NCBI RefSeq assembly: GCF_002269385.1
Contig: NZ_CP022957.1
Span: forward strand, 925,001 to 989,000
Source of the DNA: Maribacter cobaltidurans
GTDB taxonomy: Bacteria; Bacteroidota; Bacteroidia; Flavobacteriales; Flavobacteriaceae
DNA: 64,000 bases
Reading direction: 5' to 3'
Shown here: positions 9,048 through 17,689 of the stretch, piece by piece
How positions within the stretch are numbered: position 1 is the first letter of the stretch
Layout of the letters: each line of letters starts with the position of its first letter
Program-made: the position numbers and the translations under genes
The notes under the pieces: model-generated
Seen by the model: the letters and a program-made list of their open reading frames with translations, nothing else
Told to the model about the DNA's origin: nothing
The model's database searches: none

Positions 9048-10310
9048 TTATTCTTCTCTTAATGCATCTATTGGTTTTATACTTACTGCGCGTTGTGCGG
9101 GAATCAATCCTATTAACGTTCCAAGGATTACCATAATCAATAAGGCTCCAAGAACATAGGGTATGGGCACCGTTGGATTAGTGTATGGAAAATCCAAATC
9201 CTTGGTGAGGTTATTAATAATGGATAAGACTCCTGCACCTAAAATAATCCCGATAACCCCTGCAACCATGGTCAAGAAAACCGATTCCAATATAATTTGG
9301 TTTCTAACTTCGGAAGGCGTAGCACCCAAGGCCCGTCTAACACCCAATTCCTTGGTACGCTCCTTGACGGATATTAGCAAAATGTTTCCAATGCCGATGA
9401 CACCTGCCAATATTGTGGCTATACCTACAACAAGGCTTAGAAAAGTCATTCCCTTGGCAAACCCGGAAACTCTAGTAAACATTTCTCCCAAATTGAAAGA
9501 ACCAAAAGCCCTTTCATCTTCAGGATTAACACGGTGTATATTTCTCAAAAGTGCTTTAACATCCTTTTCTACCTGTACAACATCTACATTATCATAGGCC
9601 GCAATACAGAAATAGTCCACATTATCCCCTGTATTGTATAATTTTTGGAATGTGGTAAAGGGAATAAAGATGGCATTGTCATTATCAAAACTAACGCCTT
9701 GCGATAGTTTGTGTACCCCTACTACTTGAAAATAGACATCTCCAATCCTTATAAATTGGCCTATAGGGTCTTCATCCTTTTCAAATAGTTCCTGTAAATT
9801 TCGCTCTCCAATGACACAGACTTTTCTTGCCTGTAAAATATCCTCATCATTGATAAACCTTCCTCCATCAAAAATTTGTTTTGTAGCTATTTTGGTGTAG
9901 ACAGGATAATCCCCATTTACCGGGTAATTTCCAGATTTTTGGCCTCTCACTGTAAAAACCGGATCTGAACCAAAATTCCCCAATGTAATCCGTGGGGCAA
10001 TATTATTGATTTCCGGTATCCTATTTTCCATCTTTGCGACATCACCCAATTTTAGTTGCATGGGGCGACCAGTTTTGAAACCTTCGTAAGGCATACTTGT
10101 ACTCTGCCCCCAAACAAACATGCTGTTCATGGATACACTTTCGAATACCTTTTCAAAACCGTTATCCATCCCTTTGGCCGCACCGGATAAGGCTATATAG
10201 ATAAAAATGCCCCAGAGCACACCCACAATTGTGATAATGGTTCTTGTCTTATTTTTACTAATAGAACCGAATATTTCTTGCCAAGTATTTCTATCGAAAA
10301 TAAATTTCAT
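9048..10310 (-). CDS. ABC transporter permease, MacB/FtsX type (permease 4)
   Basis: A 420-residue inner-membrane protein: one N-terminal helix (about 25-48), a large periplasmic MacB_PCD domain, then three C-terminal helices (about 285-310, 335-360, 380-405), ending IKPIDALREE. It has no ATPase domain, unlike E. coli MacB, so it must use the separate ATPase at 11534. It resembles permease 2 (13493-14752) more than its immediate neighbour: both share GVxWGIFI, MFxW, VxGxxxGxxxVxGDYP and GDNVxxxxIxA patterns. It is one base from permease 3. The likely substrate is unknown; relatives export peptides, macrolides, lipoproteins or siderophores. Confidence 0.88.
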   Translation of the reverse strand: MKFIFDRNTWQEIFGSISKNKTRTIITIVGVLWGIFIYIALSGAAKGMDNGFEKVFESVSMNSMFVWGQSTSMPYEGFKTGRPMQLKLGDVAKMENRIPEINNIAPRITLGNFGSDPVFTVRGQKSGNYPVNGDYPVYTKIATKQIFDGGRFINDEDILQARKVCVIGERNLQELFEKDEDPIGQFIRIGDVYFQVVGVHKLSQGVSFDNDNAIFIPFTTFQKLYNTGDNVDYFCIAAYDNVDVVQVEKDVKALLRNIHRVNPEDERAFGSFNLGEMFTRVSGFAKGMTFLSLVVGIATILAGVIGIGNILLISVKERTKELGVRRALGATPSEVRNQIILESVFLTMVAGVIGIILGAGVLSIINNLTKDLDFPYTNPTVPIPYVLGALLIMVILGTLIGLIPAQRAVSIKPIDALREE

Positions 10311-10311
10311 A

Positions 10312-11541
10312 TCATTCGTCCCTTAATGCTACAATTGGTTTAATTCTGGCCGCTCTTCTAGCAGGTATATACCCCGCAAGTCCTCCAAAAAATATCAATA
10401 CGACAGTCGCGAACACCGCAGTGCCCATATTGATGAATGGATTAGTTATAAAATAATCCTTTAAAGTATCTCCTAATGAACTTAACATGGCCACCCCTAA
10501 AACCATTCCTATAATTCCGGAAATAGTGGTTATGAAAACAGATTCCAAAAGAATGGTACTTATCACAGATTTTGGGGTTGCTCCCAAAGCTTTGCGTATT
10601 CCTATCTCCTTGGTTCGCTCCTTTACAACAAAAACCATAATATTACTAATACCAATGATGCCTGCGATTATGGTTCCAAAGGCTACGAATCCTACGATTA
10701 TTTGCAAAACTCCAGCAAACTGTTGGTTTTGCTTTAGTTGATCGGCAACATTTCGAATAAAAAATCCGCGTTGATCGTTCGGATCAATGAATTTTTTCTC
10801 TCGAATAAAATCCCCCAACTTTCTTTCAAAGGTCATGGCACCTGTATAGCCAATCTCGGGCTTAAAGCCTATAGCTATCTGATCAATCTTATCCGTATTC
10901 TTTTCAATCAATTGCCGTGTAGTATATGGTATATAAATCCTACGTTCCTCATCATCCCCGGCATCATCCTGAAATACACCTATCACTTTAAAGGCGCTTC
11001 CTGTAATATCTATATACTTGCCCAAGGCGTTCTCATTTTTAAAGAGATCCTTTTCCACCAATCTACCGATTACGGCATACTTCGTCTTGTCCTTGACATC
11101 CTCCTTGTTTAAATACCTACCCTTCATGATCATGGTCTTTTCCGCAAATTGATAGGATTCGCTAACACCACGTGTGGTATAGTTATTGGATTCATTCTTA
11201 TACTTGACCAACCCACTGCGATCCACTCTTGGAGAAATATATTCCACGAAAAGGGGAAAGGATTCTTCAATATCGGCTATGTCTGAATTATCGAATTCTA
11301 TTTGACGATTGGATTTATAACCCTTATAAGGTTTGGAAGTCCTTCCCGGAAAAATATAGAAGGTGTTGGTAGCGTCATCCTCAAAAAACTCGTTGAACGT
11401 ATTAATGAGTCCATTACCAAAACCGTATAGAACAACAAATATTAAAATACCCAAAGCTACAGTAAAACCGGAAAGGAAAGTCCTTAACTTGTTTTTCTGT
11501 ATGGTTTCGAATATTTCTTTCCAGTTGTCCCTATTAAACAT
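10312..11541 (-). CDS. ABC transporter permease, MacB/FtsX type (permease 3)
   Basis: A 409-residue MacB-like permease with the opening [20 protein letters not shown], one N-terminal helix, a periplasmic domain, three C-terminal helices and the end IKPIVALRDE. The ATG overlaps the end of the ATPase gene by 8 bases, a sign of translational coupling. It is closest to permease 1 (14787-16034): both have EIF(D/E)TIxKNKLRT, YKGxxxxRxI and VIGV..D.G...E..RIYIP. That pairing (1 with 3, 2 with 4) shows the cluster arose by duplication of a two-permease unit. Presumably it forms a heterodimer with permease 4. Confidence 0.88.
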   Translation of the reverse strand: MFNRDNWKEIFETIQKNKLRTFLSGFTVALGILIFVVLYGFGNGLINTFNEFFEDDATNTFYIFPGRTSKPYKGYKSNRQIEFDNSDIADIEESFPLFVEYISPRVDRSGLVKYKNESNNYTTRGVSESYQFAEKTMIMKGRYLNKEDVKDKTKYAVIGRLVEKDLFKNENALGKYIDITGSAFKVIGVFQDDAGDDEERRIYIPYTTRQLIEKNTDKIDQIAIGFKPEIGYTGAMTFERKLGDFIREKKFIDPNDQRGFFIRNVADQLKQNQQFAGVLQIIVGFVAFGTIIAGIIGISNIMVFVVKERTKEIGIRKALGATPKSVISTILLESVFITTISGIIGMVLGVAMLSSLGDTLKDYFITNPFINMGTAVFATVVLIFFGGLAGYIPARRAARIKPIVALRDE

Positions 11542-12235
11542 ATTGTGCAGCTCTAACTTGTTCTACTTTTTTATCCTCCACAATGACCCCGTCCTTTAAA
11601 TGCACTATACGTTTGCACATATGGGCAATATCTTCTTCATGTGTTACCACCAATATGGTATTTCCTTGATCATTGATTTTCTGAATCAAATCCATAACTT
11701 CATAGGAAGTTTTACTATCCAAAGCCCCCGTAGGCTCATCCGCCAATAAAACTTTAGGTTCAGCGGCCATAGCACGGGCGATTGCCACCCTCTGTTTCTG
11801 TCCACCCGAAAGTTCACTGGGCAAATGAGATGACCATTGTTTAAGCCCCACCTGTTCCAAATATTTTAGTGCCTTTTCCTGACGCTCCTTTCTTCCTACT
11901 TTTTGATAGTATAAAGGCAAAGCCACATTCTCCGCGGCACTCTTATAATTGATCAAATTGAAGGATTGAAATATAAATCCCAAAAACTTATTTCGGTATT
12001 GGGCCGCTTTGGTCTCGTTCAAGTTCTTAATGGGCACCCCATCCAAGGTGTAACTTCCTTCATCAAGCTCATCCAACATACCCAGAATATTCAATAAAGT
12101 GGACTTCCCAGATCCAGAAGATCCCATAATGGCCACCAACTCGCCTTCCTCTACGGAAAAATTTATACCCTTAAGTACATGTAAGGAGTTTTTGCCCATT
12201 TTATAGGACTTATGAAGATTTTTTATTTCGATCAT
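11534..12235 (-). CDS. ABC transporter ATP-binding protein, MacB/LolD type
   Basis: A 233-residue cytoplasmic ATPase. Walker [10 protein letters not shown] at 38-46, Q-loop Q90, signature LSGGQ at 142-146, Walker B VLLADE at 162-167 and H-loop His199 (VVTHEED) are all intact. The GxLDxL and DEPTGALDS patterns are those of the MacB/LolD subfamily. It is the only ATPase in the operon and so probably powers both permease pairs. It lies in the centre of the cluster, after a 99-base gap that holds an inverted repeat, and overlaps permease 3 by 8 bases. E. coli macB fuses this domain to the permease; here it is separate. Confidence 0.92.
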   Translation of the reverse strand: MIEIKNLHKSYKMGKNSLHVLKGINFSVEEGELVAIMGSSGSGKSTLLNILGMLDELDEGSYTLDGVPIKNLNETKAAQYRNKFLGFIFQSFNLINYKSAAENVALPLYYQKVGRKERQEKALKYLEQVGLKQWSSHLPSELSGGQKQRVAIARAMAAEPKVLLADEPTGALDSKTSYEVMDLIQKINDQGNTILVVTHEEDIAHMCKRIVHLKDGVIVEDKKVEQVRAAQYV

Positions 12236-12267
12236 GTTGGTTATTGTTTTAGACTGTACATATATTC

Positions 12268-12286
12268 AAGTCTACTGGTTAGACTT
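12268..12286. promoter_or_regulatory. Inverted repeat, candidate operator before the export ATPase gene
   Basis: Perfect arms AAGTCTA (12268-12274) and TAGACTT (12280-12286) around CTGGT. A further TTAGACT half-site lies at 12249-12255. The first half-site motif recurs in the palindrome at 16087-16100 ahead of the operon. No T-run follows on the minus strand, so it does not look like a terminator. Function is inferred. Confidence 0.4.
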
Positions 12287-12334
12287 ATGTTCTTTAATTT
12301 TGTTACAAGAAAAAACAGAAAATTCCTTTCTATT

Positions 12335-13450
12335 TTAATTCTGGGCGAATTCATCTGCTTTAATCGCGTTCCAAACCTTAATTTTATCGCCTTTGGAAAT
12401 ACCGGATTTGACTTCTACGTTAATACCGTCACTTATACCCAATTCAATATCCTTGCGTTCAAATTGTTGATTACCTGTCTCCACTTCCACAAATGGTTTT
12501 TTGGTCTTGCCATCAAACTGAACCAATGCTTCCTTAACAGCAAGAACACTATCTGCACGAGCTAAAATTATTGAGGCATTTGCACTTAGGCCAGCACGGA
12601 TAAATACGGAATCCTGTTTTTGCAATGTTCCCTTTATCTCAAATTGGATAGCCCCGTTTTCCGCTTTCCCCTTTGGAGCTATATAATCCAATACAGCTTT
12701 AAAAACAGCGTTTTCAATAGCTCCAACGGTGATTTCCAATGGCAAGTCTTCCTTTATTTTCCCAACTTCGGATTCGTCTACCTTACCTTCAAAAATCATT
12801 TTGTCCACATCGGCTATGGCAGCAATGGTAGTTCCTTCATTAAAGGTATTACTCTCGATAACCTGATTTCCAACCTCTACGGGAACTTCCAGTACCATAC
12901 CGCTTACCGTAGCCCTTATTTGGGTATTTGCAGCGTTTCCGTAGCCCTGAGTGGTACCTGTTTTTACAATATCAAACCTCTTGTTGGCAGCACCATAAGC
13001 CTGCTTGGCCTGATCATAGGCAACTTGAGCTCGTTCTAAATCTACTTTGGAAATAACACCTTTTGAAAATAGATTTTTTTGACGCTCCAAATTACGTAGT
13101 TGATCGTCCAAGCCTATTTTCGCCTCGTCAATGGCGTTTCTAGCATCGTTCAAAGCATTTAAATTTGGCACTACCTTAATAAGACATATCAGATCCCCGG
13201 ATTTTACATAATCCCCACCTTCAACATAAATTTCTTCTATAACCCCTGAAATATTGGGTTTGATCAAGACTTCCTCTAGTGGTAAGATACTCCCGGTAGC
13301 CACCGTCTTTTTCACAATGGTCTCCGTAGTGGGAGTCTCGGTTTCATAAACTACGGGGTCTTCCGCATTTTTTTGGTATAAATAGTACATCGCTCCACCG
13401 AAGGCGACTACAATGAACAGCAAAATAAAAATGGTTACTTTTTTCTTCAT
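12335..13450 (-). CDS. Membrane-fusion (HlyD/MacA-type) adaptor, first copy
   Basis: A 371-residue periplasmic adaptor with one N-terminal membrane helix (about 5-26). It shows lipoyl half VATGSILPLEEVLIKPNISG, coiled-coil hairpin (about 95-160), second lipoyl half IRATVSGMVLEVPVEVGNQV, then beta-barrel domain with FEGKVDESEVGKIK and a closing ERKDIELGISDGINVEV strand set. It is a paralogue of the adaptor at 7887-9023 at nearly the same length. It lies 42 bases after permease 2 and before the ATPase. The presence of a dedicated adaptor for each permease pair suggests two separate pumps or one mixed pump. Confidence 0.9.
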   Translation of the reverse strand: MKKKVTIFILLFIVVAFGGAMYYLYQKNAEDPVVYETETPTTETIVKKTVATGSILPLEEVLIKPNISGVIEEIYVEGGDYVKSGDLICLIKVVPNLNALNDARNAIDEAKIGLDDQLRNLERQKNLFSKGVISKVDLERAQVAYDQAKQAYGAANKRFDIVKTGTTQGYGNAANTQIRATVSGMVLEVPVEVGNQVIESNTFNEGTTIAAIADVDKMIFEGKVDESEVGKIKEDLPLEITVGAIENAVFKAVLDYIAPKGKAENGAIQFEIKGTLQKQDSVFIRAGLSANASIILARADSVLAVKEALVQFDGKTKKPFVEVETGNQQFERKDIELGISDGINVEVKSGISKGDKIKVWNAIKADEFAQN

Positions 13451-13492
13451 TTTTTAGTTGAATTGATTGATGAATATTTTAATTTCTTTCTC

Positions 13493-14752
13493 TTATTCGT
13501 TTCTTAGGGCCTCTATCGGTCTAATTTTGATAGCACTATTGGCAGGAATGAATCCGGCAAACAACCCTGAAACAATTAAAATTATCAGCGCAACGGTTAC
13601 CACCCCAAGGTTTACGCTTGGATTTACGAACATCATCACCGGCCCACTAATATCCAATACGTAATTGATACCATAAATTACCAAGGCTCCAAAGGCGATT
13701 CCGCTCATACCTGAGATAATGGTCAAAAATATAGACTCCATTAAAATCTGTTGTTTAATGGACCATGGACTCTCCCCTAACGCGCGCCTAATACCTATTT
13801 CCTTTGTCCTTTCCTTAACTACAATCAGCATAATGTTACTAACCCCAATGATACCGGAAAGAAGCACACATATCCCAACGAAATAGGCAATCAACCTCAA
13901 GGCTCCAAAAAGACTGACCACTCTTTGGAATTGTTCATTCAAATCAAAATGACCAACAGCTCGTGTATCTTCAGGATGTATTCTATGGTTTTCCTTAACA
14001 ATTGTGAATATTTTGTCCTTGATATTGGTAATTGGCACTTCATCCACGGCGGTAATGGCCATCCAGCCTACATTATCACCTCTATTAAAGGCCTGCGAAA
14101 AGGAAGTGAAAGGAATATATATTTCCTTCTGTGCATTTTCGCTATTCCCGTCTGCATTCTTTTTTTTATATGTTCCGACTACCATAAAATTAACATCGTT
14201 AATTTTTATATAGGTTCCAAGGCATTCTTCACCCTTGTCATATAAACTTGACTTTACATCTACACCTATAATCGCAACCTTACGTTTCTCATTGATATCG
14301 CCATAATTTAGAAAACGTCCGGAGGTTATGTCCATGGGCTCCTGCTTTATGATTTCCGGATAATCCCCATATACGCTAAAGGCACCTGTTTTTAAACCTC
14401 TTACCACATTGTTGGCACCTTGAAAATTACCAAGTTGATTTCTTGGAGAAACGAACCGAAGCCCATCAACATTCTCCCAAATATCCGCGACATCACCTGT
14501 TTTATAACTGAATTCCCTATCCTTAGGCAGTCCCTTATACGCTTTGGAAGCCGTTCTCGTCCACATGAACATGGTATTTGTGGCGATATCCCCAAAATCG
14601 GCCCTTATCCCATTCTCGAGTCCCTTTCCAGCGGCCAACAATATGATCAGTATAAAAATTCCCCAAAAGACACCAAAGGCCGTAAGCAATGTCCTGAACC
14701 AGTTTGTGGTCAGCACCTGCAATATTTCGTCCCATCGGTCTTTATTAAACAT
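13493..14752 (-). CDS. ABC transporter permease, MacB/FtsX type (permease 2)
   Basis: A 419-residue MacB-like permease starting MFNKDRWDEILQVLTTNWFR. It has one N-terminal helix (about 22-45), a periplasmic domain with NVVRGLKTGAFSVYGDYP, then three C-terminal helices and the end IRPIEALRNE. It has no nucleotide-binding domain. It resembles permease 4 in the same operon. It follows permease 1 after 34 bases and precedes the first adaptor by 42 bases, giving a permease-permease-adaptor order that is repeated in the second half of the operon. Confidence 0.88.
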   Translation of the reverse strand: MFNKDRWDEILQVLTTNWFRTLLTAFGVFWGIFILIILLAAGKGLENGIRADFGDIATNTMFMWTRTASKAYKGLPKDREFSYKTGDVADIWENVDGLRFVSPRNQLGNFQGANNVVRGLKTGAFSVYGDYPEIIKQEPMDITSGRFLNYGDINEKRKVAIIGVDVKSSLYDKGEECLGTYIKINDVNFMVVGTYKKKNADGNSENAQKEIYIPFTSFSQAFNRGDNVGWMAITAVDEVPITNIKDKIFTIVKENHRIHPEDTRAVGHFDLNEQFQRVVSLFGALRLIAYFVGICVLLSGIIGVSNIMLIVVKERTKEIGIRRALGESPWSIKQQILMESIFLTIISGMSGIAFGALVIYGINYVLDISGPVMMFVNPSVNLGVVTVALIILIVSGLFAGFIPANSAIKIRPIEALRNE

Positions 14753-14786
14753 TTTAAGCTAAATTAATCGGTTAAACCCTTGAATA

Positions 14787-16034
14787 TCACTCTTCTTTTA
14801 AGGCCACAATCGGTTTAATTTTTGCGGCGCGCCACGCCGGAAAAAACCCAGCTAAAGCACCGGCAAAAACCAATAATAAGACCGTTGTTATCGCAACATT
14901 AAAATTTATGGAGGGATTGACCACGTAGTCGACTTCAACATTTGGACCTATTAATTCCAACAGACCCATACTGAAAATAAGCCCTGCAAATCCTGAAACT
15001 GCAGTAACAAAGATGGCCTCATGCAAAATCATGCCTACAATGGACCATGGTTTGGCACCTAAAGCTTTTCGAATACCTATTTCCCTCGTTCTTTCCTTAA
15101 CGATAATCAACATTATATTGCTCACCCCAACAATACCAGCGATAATCGTACACACGCCCACGAACCAAAAGAAAAACTTGATACCACCAATAAGGTTCAT
15201 GAACCGTTGTACATTTTCCAACGTGTTAAAGGTATTTATAGCGCTCAAATCATCAGGAGCTACCGTGTGGGATTGCTTTAAATACGTCTTTATTTCGTCT
15301 GTAAATTTTATGGACTCTGCAAGTGTTTTTTCAAATGTGGCAGCAGGCTTTAATGTAAAAAACATCATGTTCAAACTATCGCCCCCATTAAAAACACGCT
15401 GACCGGTGCTTAAGGGAATATAAATACGGTCTTCTTCCCGTTCGCCTCCCTTGTCGCCATAAACCCCGATTATCTGGAAGCTTAAATCCGCTATCTTTAA
15501 TTCACGCCCAACAGGGTCTTCCTCATTTTGTAATAATTCCCGATGGATTTTGTTGCTGATAACGGCAACCTTGGATACAGACTGATGATCTTTGTAATTT
15601 AAGAACCGCCCTTTGGAAATGAACTCGTTCTCTATTTGTTGGTATTCTGGGGAAATACCCTGAACGGAATAAGCACCAGATTCCTTTTTATAATTGATGC
15701 TCGCATTGAACACCCTAAAATTGGGTGATTTGTATTCAAGTTCATCCGCATATTTATCCTCTATGTAGTCGTAATTTTCGTTTCGCAAACGTATCGGTCG
15801 GCCTGGATTTAATCCCTTATACTCTTTGGTGGTCACTTGAGTCCACACACCAATACGATTACTGGCATCCTCCTCAAATTCTTGGGCAATACCATTTTGC
15901 ATGCCCTGACCAAAACCCAGTAAAATTACGAGGATAAAAATTCCGGAAGCTACCGAGATACCCGTTAGGACTGTCCGTAGTTTATTTTTACGGATAGTAT
16001 CGAAAATCTCTTGCCATCTTTCGATGTCGAACAT
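14787..16034 (-). CDS. ABC transporter permease, MacB/FtsX type (permease 1)
   Basis: First gene of the export operon. The frame is open for 24 more codons, but the ATG at 16034 is chosen because all four permeases then begin M-F or M-K-F followed by a W-x-E-I segment (here MFDIERWQEIFDTIRKNKLR). This gives 415 residues. There is one N-terminal helix, a periplasmic MacB_PCD-type domain, three C-terminal helices and the end IKPIVALKEE. It is closest to permease 3. The 118 bases upstream hold the palindrome at 16087-16100 but no match to TAnnTTTG. Confidence 0.88.
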   Translation of the reverse strand: MFDIERWQEIFDTIRKNKLRTVLTGISVASGIFILVILLGFGQGMQNGIAQEFEEDASNRIGVWTQVTTKEYKGLNPGRPIRLRNENYDYIEDKYADELEYKSPNFRVFNASINYKKESGAYSVQGISPEYQQIENEFISKGRFLNYKDHQSVSKVAVISNKIHRELLQNEEDPVGRELKIADLSFQIIGVYGDKGGEREEDRIYIPLSTGQRVFNGGDSLNMMFFTLKPAATFEKTLAESIKFTDEIKTYLKQSHTVAPDDLSAINTFNTLENVQRFMNLIGGIKFFFWFVGVCTIIAGIVGVSNIMLIIVKERTREIGIRKALGAKPWSIVGMILHEAIFVTAVSGFAGLIFSMGLLELIGPNVEVDYVVNPSINFNVAITTVLLLVFAGALAGFFPAWRAAKIKPIVALKEE

Positions 16035-16086
16035 TGATTGGTTTTTTGATGATTGATGAATGCAATACACGTATCGCACATACATC

Positions 16087-16100
16087 AGACTAAAAAGTCT
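16087..16100. promoter_or_regulatory. Palindrome upstream of the export operon, candidate operator
   Basis: AGACT (16087-16091), AAAA, AGTCT (16096-16100), about 50 bases before the first permease ATG. It shares the TTAGACT half-site with the inverted repeat at 12268-12286 inside the same operon. The stem is too short for a convincing terminator, and the role is inferred. Confidence 0.35.
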
Positions 16101-16152
16101 AAGCAATGTTACAGATAAAGCACAAAAAAAGTGTTAAAGTTCTAAAACTGTG

Positions 16153-16404
16153 TTAAGATCGCATTTTACGATACACAAAATAGAAGACTCCGGCTACCAA
16201 TATATAGGGTATGGCCATCAGATATACTATACCATTATTGATTCCTTCCGCAGCAGTACCCGATGCCTCACTCTCCAGTACGGCCCTGCACATGGCGCAT
16301 TGCGCTTCCGTTGCCGAAGGAAAAAACAAAAAACCAATAATAAAAACAAGAAGGAAGCCTTTGTGGTTACTTCTGGTAAATATTGAATAACGATGAGGTT
16401 TCAT
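16153..16404 (-). CDS. Small CxxC membrane protein of the cytochrome oxidase assembly cluster
   Basis: An 83-residue protein I do not recognise by name. A basic N-terminus and hydrophobic segment (17-33) look like a signal peptide ending near EAQ. Then CAMC at 36-39, a short polar stretch, and a second helix (58-77) ending in RKMRS. This predicts a small envelope protein with a periplasmic CxxC next to a single membrane anchor. It is the last gene of the SCO/DUF420 unit, 22 bases after DUF420. That position suggests a role in copper or redox handling for oxidase assembly; this is an inference. Similar short genes seem to keep this neighbourhood in other flavobacteria. Confidence 0.7.
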   Translation of the reverse strand: MKPHRYSIFTRSNHKGFLLVFIIGFLFFPSATEAQCAMCRAVLESEASGTAAEGINNGIVYLMAIPYILVAGVFYFVYRKMRS

Positions 16405-16426
16405 ACAATGACTTTTTTATTCATTA

Positions 16427-16957
16427 TTAGGCATAATATGGGGAAATCATTAAATAAACTACAACTCCGGTAATCGCAACATATAGCCAAATAGGAAATG
16501 TATATCTGGCCAAAAGTCTATGTTCCTCAAAATGTTGTAAGTAAGCCTTGGCATACGTTCTAAGGACTAAAGGAATCAAGGCGATAGACAAAATGATATG
16601 TGTAATCAAGATAAAATAGTATACATAAGAAACAAAACCTTCCCCTCCATAAGGGGTTGAATCCGATGTCATATGATAAAGAATATACATTACTAAAAAC
16701 ATGAGGGACAAAACAATATTGGTAGTCATTAATTTTTGATGCAGGGACTGTTTACCATTTTTAATAGCCCAAACCGCAACAAGCAATAATACCGCCGTTA
16801 GACCATTTATTGTTGCATATATTGGTGGCAAGAAAGATAAAGGCTCCACATTAGGAATCTTAATACCGAATAAAAGGGCGACAACTACCGGAATTATTAC
16901 GGAGACTACGGTAATTAACCTGTTAAACCTCTTTTCCTTTGCAAGTGTGTTTTCCAT
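16427..16957 (-). CDS. DUF420 membrane protein (CtaM-like, oxidase assembly)
   Basis: A 176-residue inner-membrane protein with about five helices (17-35, 44-66, 79-100, 112-135, 153-172). Polar and aromatic motifs between them include LSFLPPIYATINGL, HQKLMTTN, LYHMTSD and FVYYFILITHIILS. This is the DUF420 pattern, whose Gram-positive member CtaM is needed to make active heme-copper oxidase. It is separated by one base from the SCO gene and sits in the oxidase cluster, supporting the same role. The conserved histidines in helices 3-4 could bind heme or metal, but that is not proven. Confidence 0.85.
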   Translation of the reverse strand: MENTLAKEKRFNRLITVVSVIIPVVVALLFGIKIPNVEPLSFLPPIYATINGLTAVLLLVAVWAIKNGKQSLHQKLMTTNIVLSLMFLVMYILYHMTSDSTPYGGEGFVSYVYYFILITHIILSIALIPLVLRTYAKAYLQHFEEHRLLARYTFPIWLYVAITGVVVYLMISPYYA

Positions 16958-16958
16958 A

Positions 16959-17684
16959 CTATTCTTCCAATAACTTTTTAATGTCTTCCTTTAACAAGCT
17001 GATCTGTTCCTTTTCGCCTTCGCTATTTTCACCCATCTCCTCGGTAATTGCACCTCTGTAATAAACAAGCGGATTTCCAAATTCATCCTTACGCGATCGA
17101 ATATATCCCTCCTTATCGATTAAAGCAAATAAACCTGAATGTTCAAAGCCACCTGGAGCATCGGGCATTTCGGCTGCAAAAATATTGAATCCACTATTGG
17201 CCAAATCATAGACCTTCTCTTTATCGCCGGTCATCAAATGCCAATCCATATCGGTGATTCCATATTTTTCCGCATATTCCTTCAGAACTTCGGGGGTATC
17301 AAAATCTGGGGTTATACTGAAAGAGGCAATTCCAAAATTTTCCTCATCCTTAAACTCATTTTGTAATCCAACCAAATTTTTTGTCATAACAGGACAAATA
17401 CTGGGGCATCTGGTAAAAAAAAACTCCGCCACGTATACCTTGCCCAAATAATCCTTGTCCGTTATCATTAAACTATCTTGGTCAATGAATTGAAAGGAAG
17501 GTACTTTTCTTTTATTCCCGTTAAGAAGTATGTAGCTAAGACTTCCTTCGGCCGAAGCGGTATTCATTCGGTCATTCTCCACCACTTCGCCAGATTTTAA
17601 CCTTTCAACAATTTTAGGTATAAAGATTATACCGAAAATCAGAATGATAAGTGAAACCCAAATGTATGTGTACTTTTTGTTCAT
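16959..17684 (-). CDS. SCO1/SenC family copper chaperone
   Basis: A 241-residue protein anchored by one N-terminal helix (about 7-24) with a periplasmic thioredoxin-like domain. The copper-binding set is intact: CPSIC (Cys93, Cys97) and the distal His182 in FEHSGLFALID. SCO proteins deliver copper to, or reduce, the CuA site of oxidase subunit II (ctaC in this window, 42096-43205). It is 1 base upstream of DUF420 and follows the cysteine-free SCO-like gene by 5 bases, so the three are almost certainly translated from one mRNA. Confidence 0.92.
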   Translation of the reverse strand: MNKKYTYIWVSLIILIFGIIFIPKIVERLKSGEVVENDRMNTASAEGSLSYILLNGNKRKVPSFQFIDQDSLMITDKDYLGKVYVAEFFFTRCPSICPVMTKNLVGLQNEFKDEENFGIASFSITPDFDTPEVLKEYAEKYGITDMDWHLMTGDKEKVYDLANSGFNIFAAEMPDAPGGFEHSGLFALIDKEGYIRSRKDEFGNPLVYYRGAITEEMGENSEGEKEQISLLKEDIKKLLEE

Positions 17685-17689
17685 TAATT

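Noticed and set aside
16035..16106. Extension of permease 1 upstream of the ATG at 16034
   Set aside because: The other three permeases begin at the equivalent M-F-x-x-x-x-W position; the extension is unlike them.
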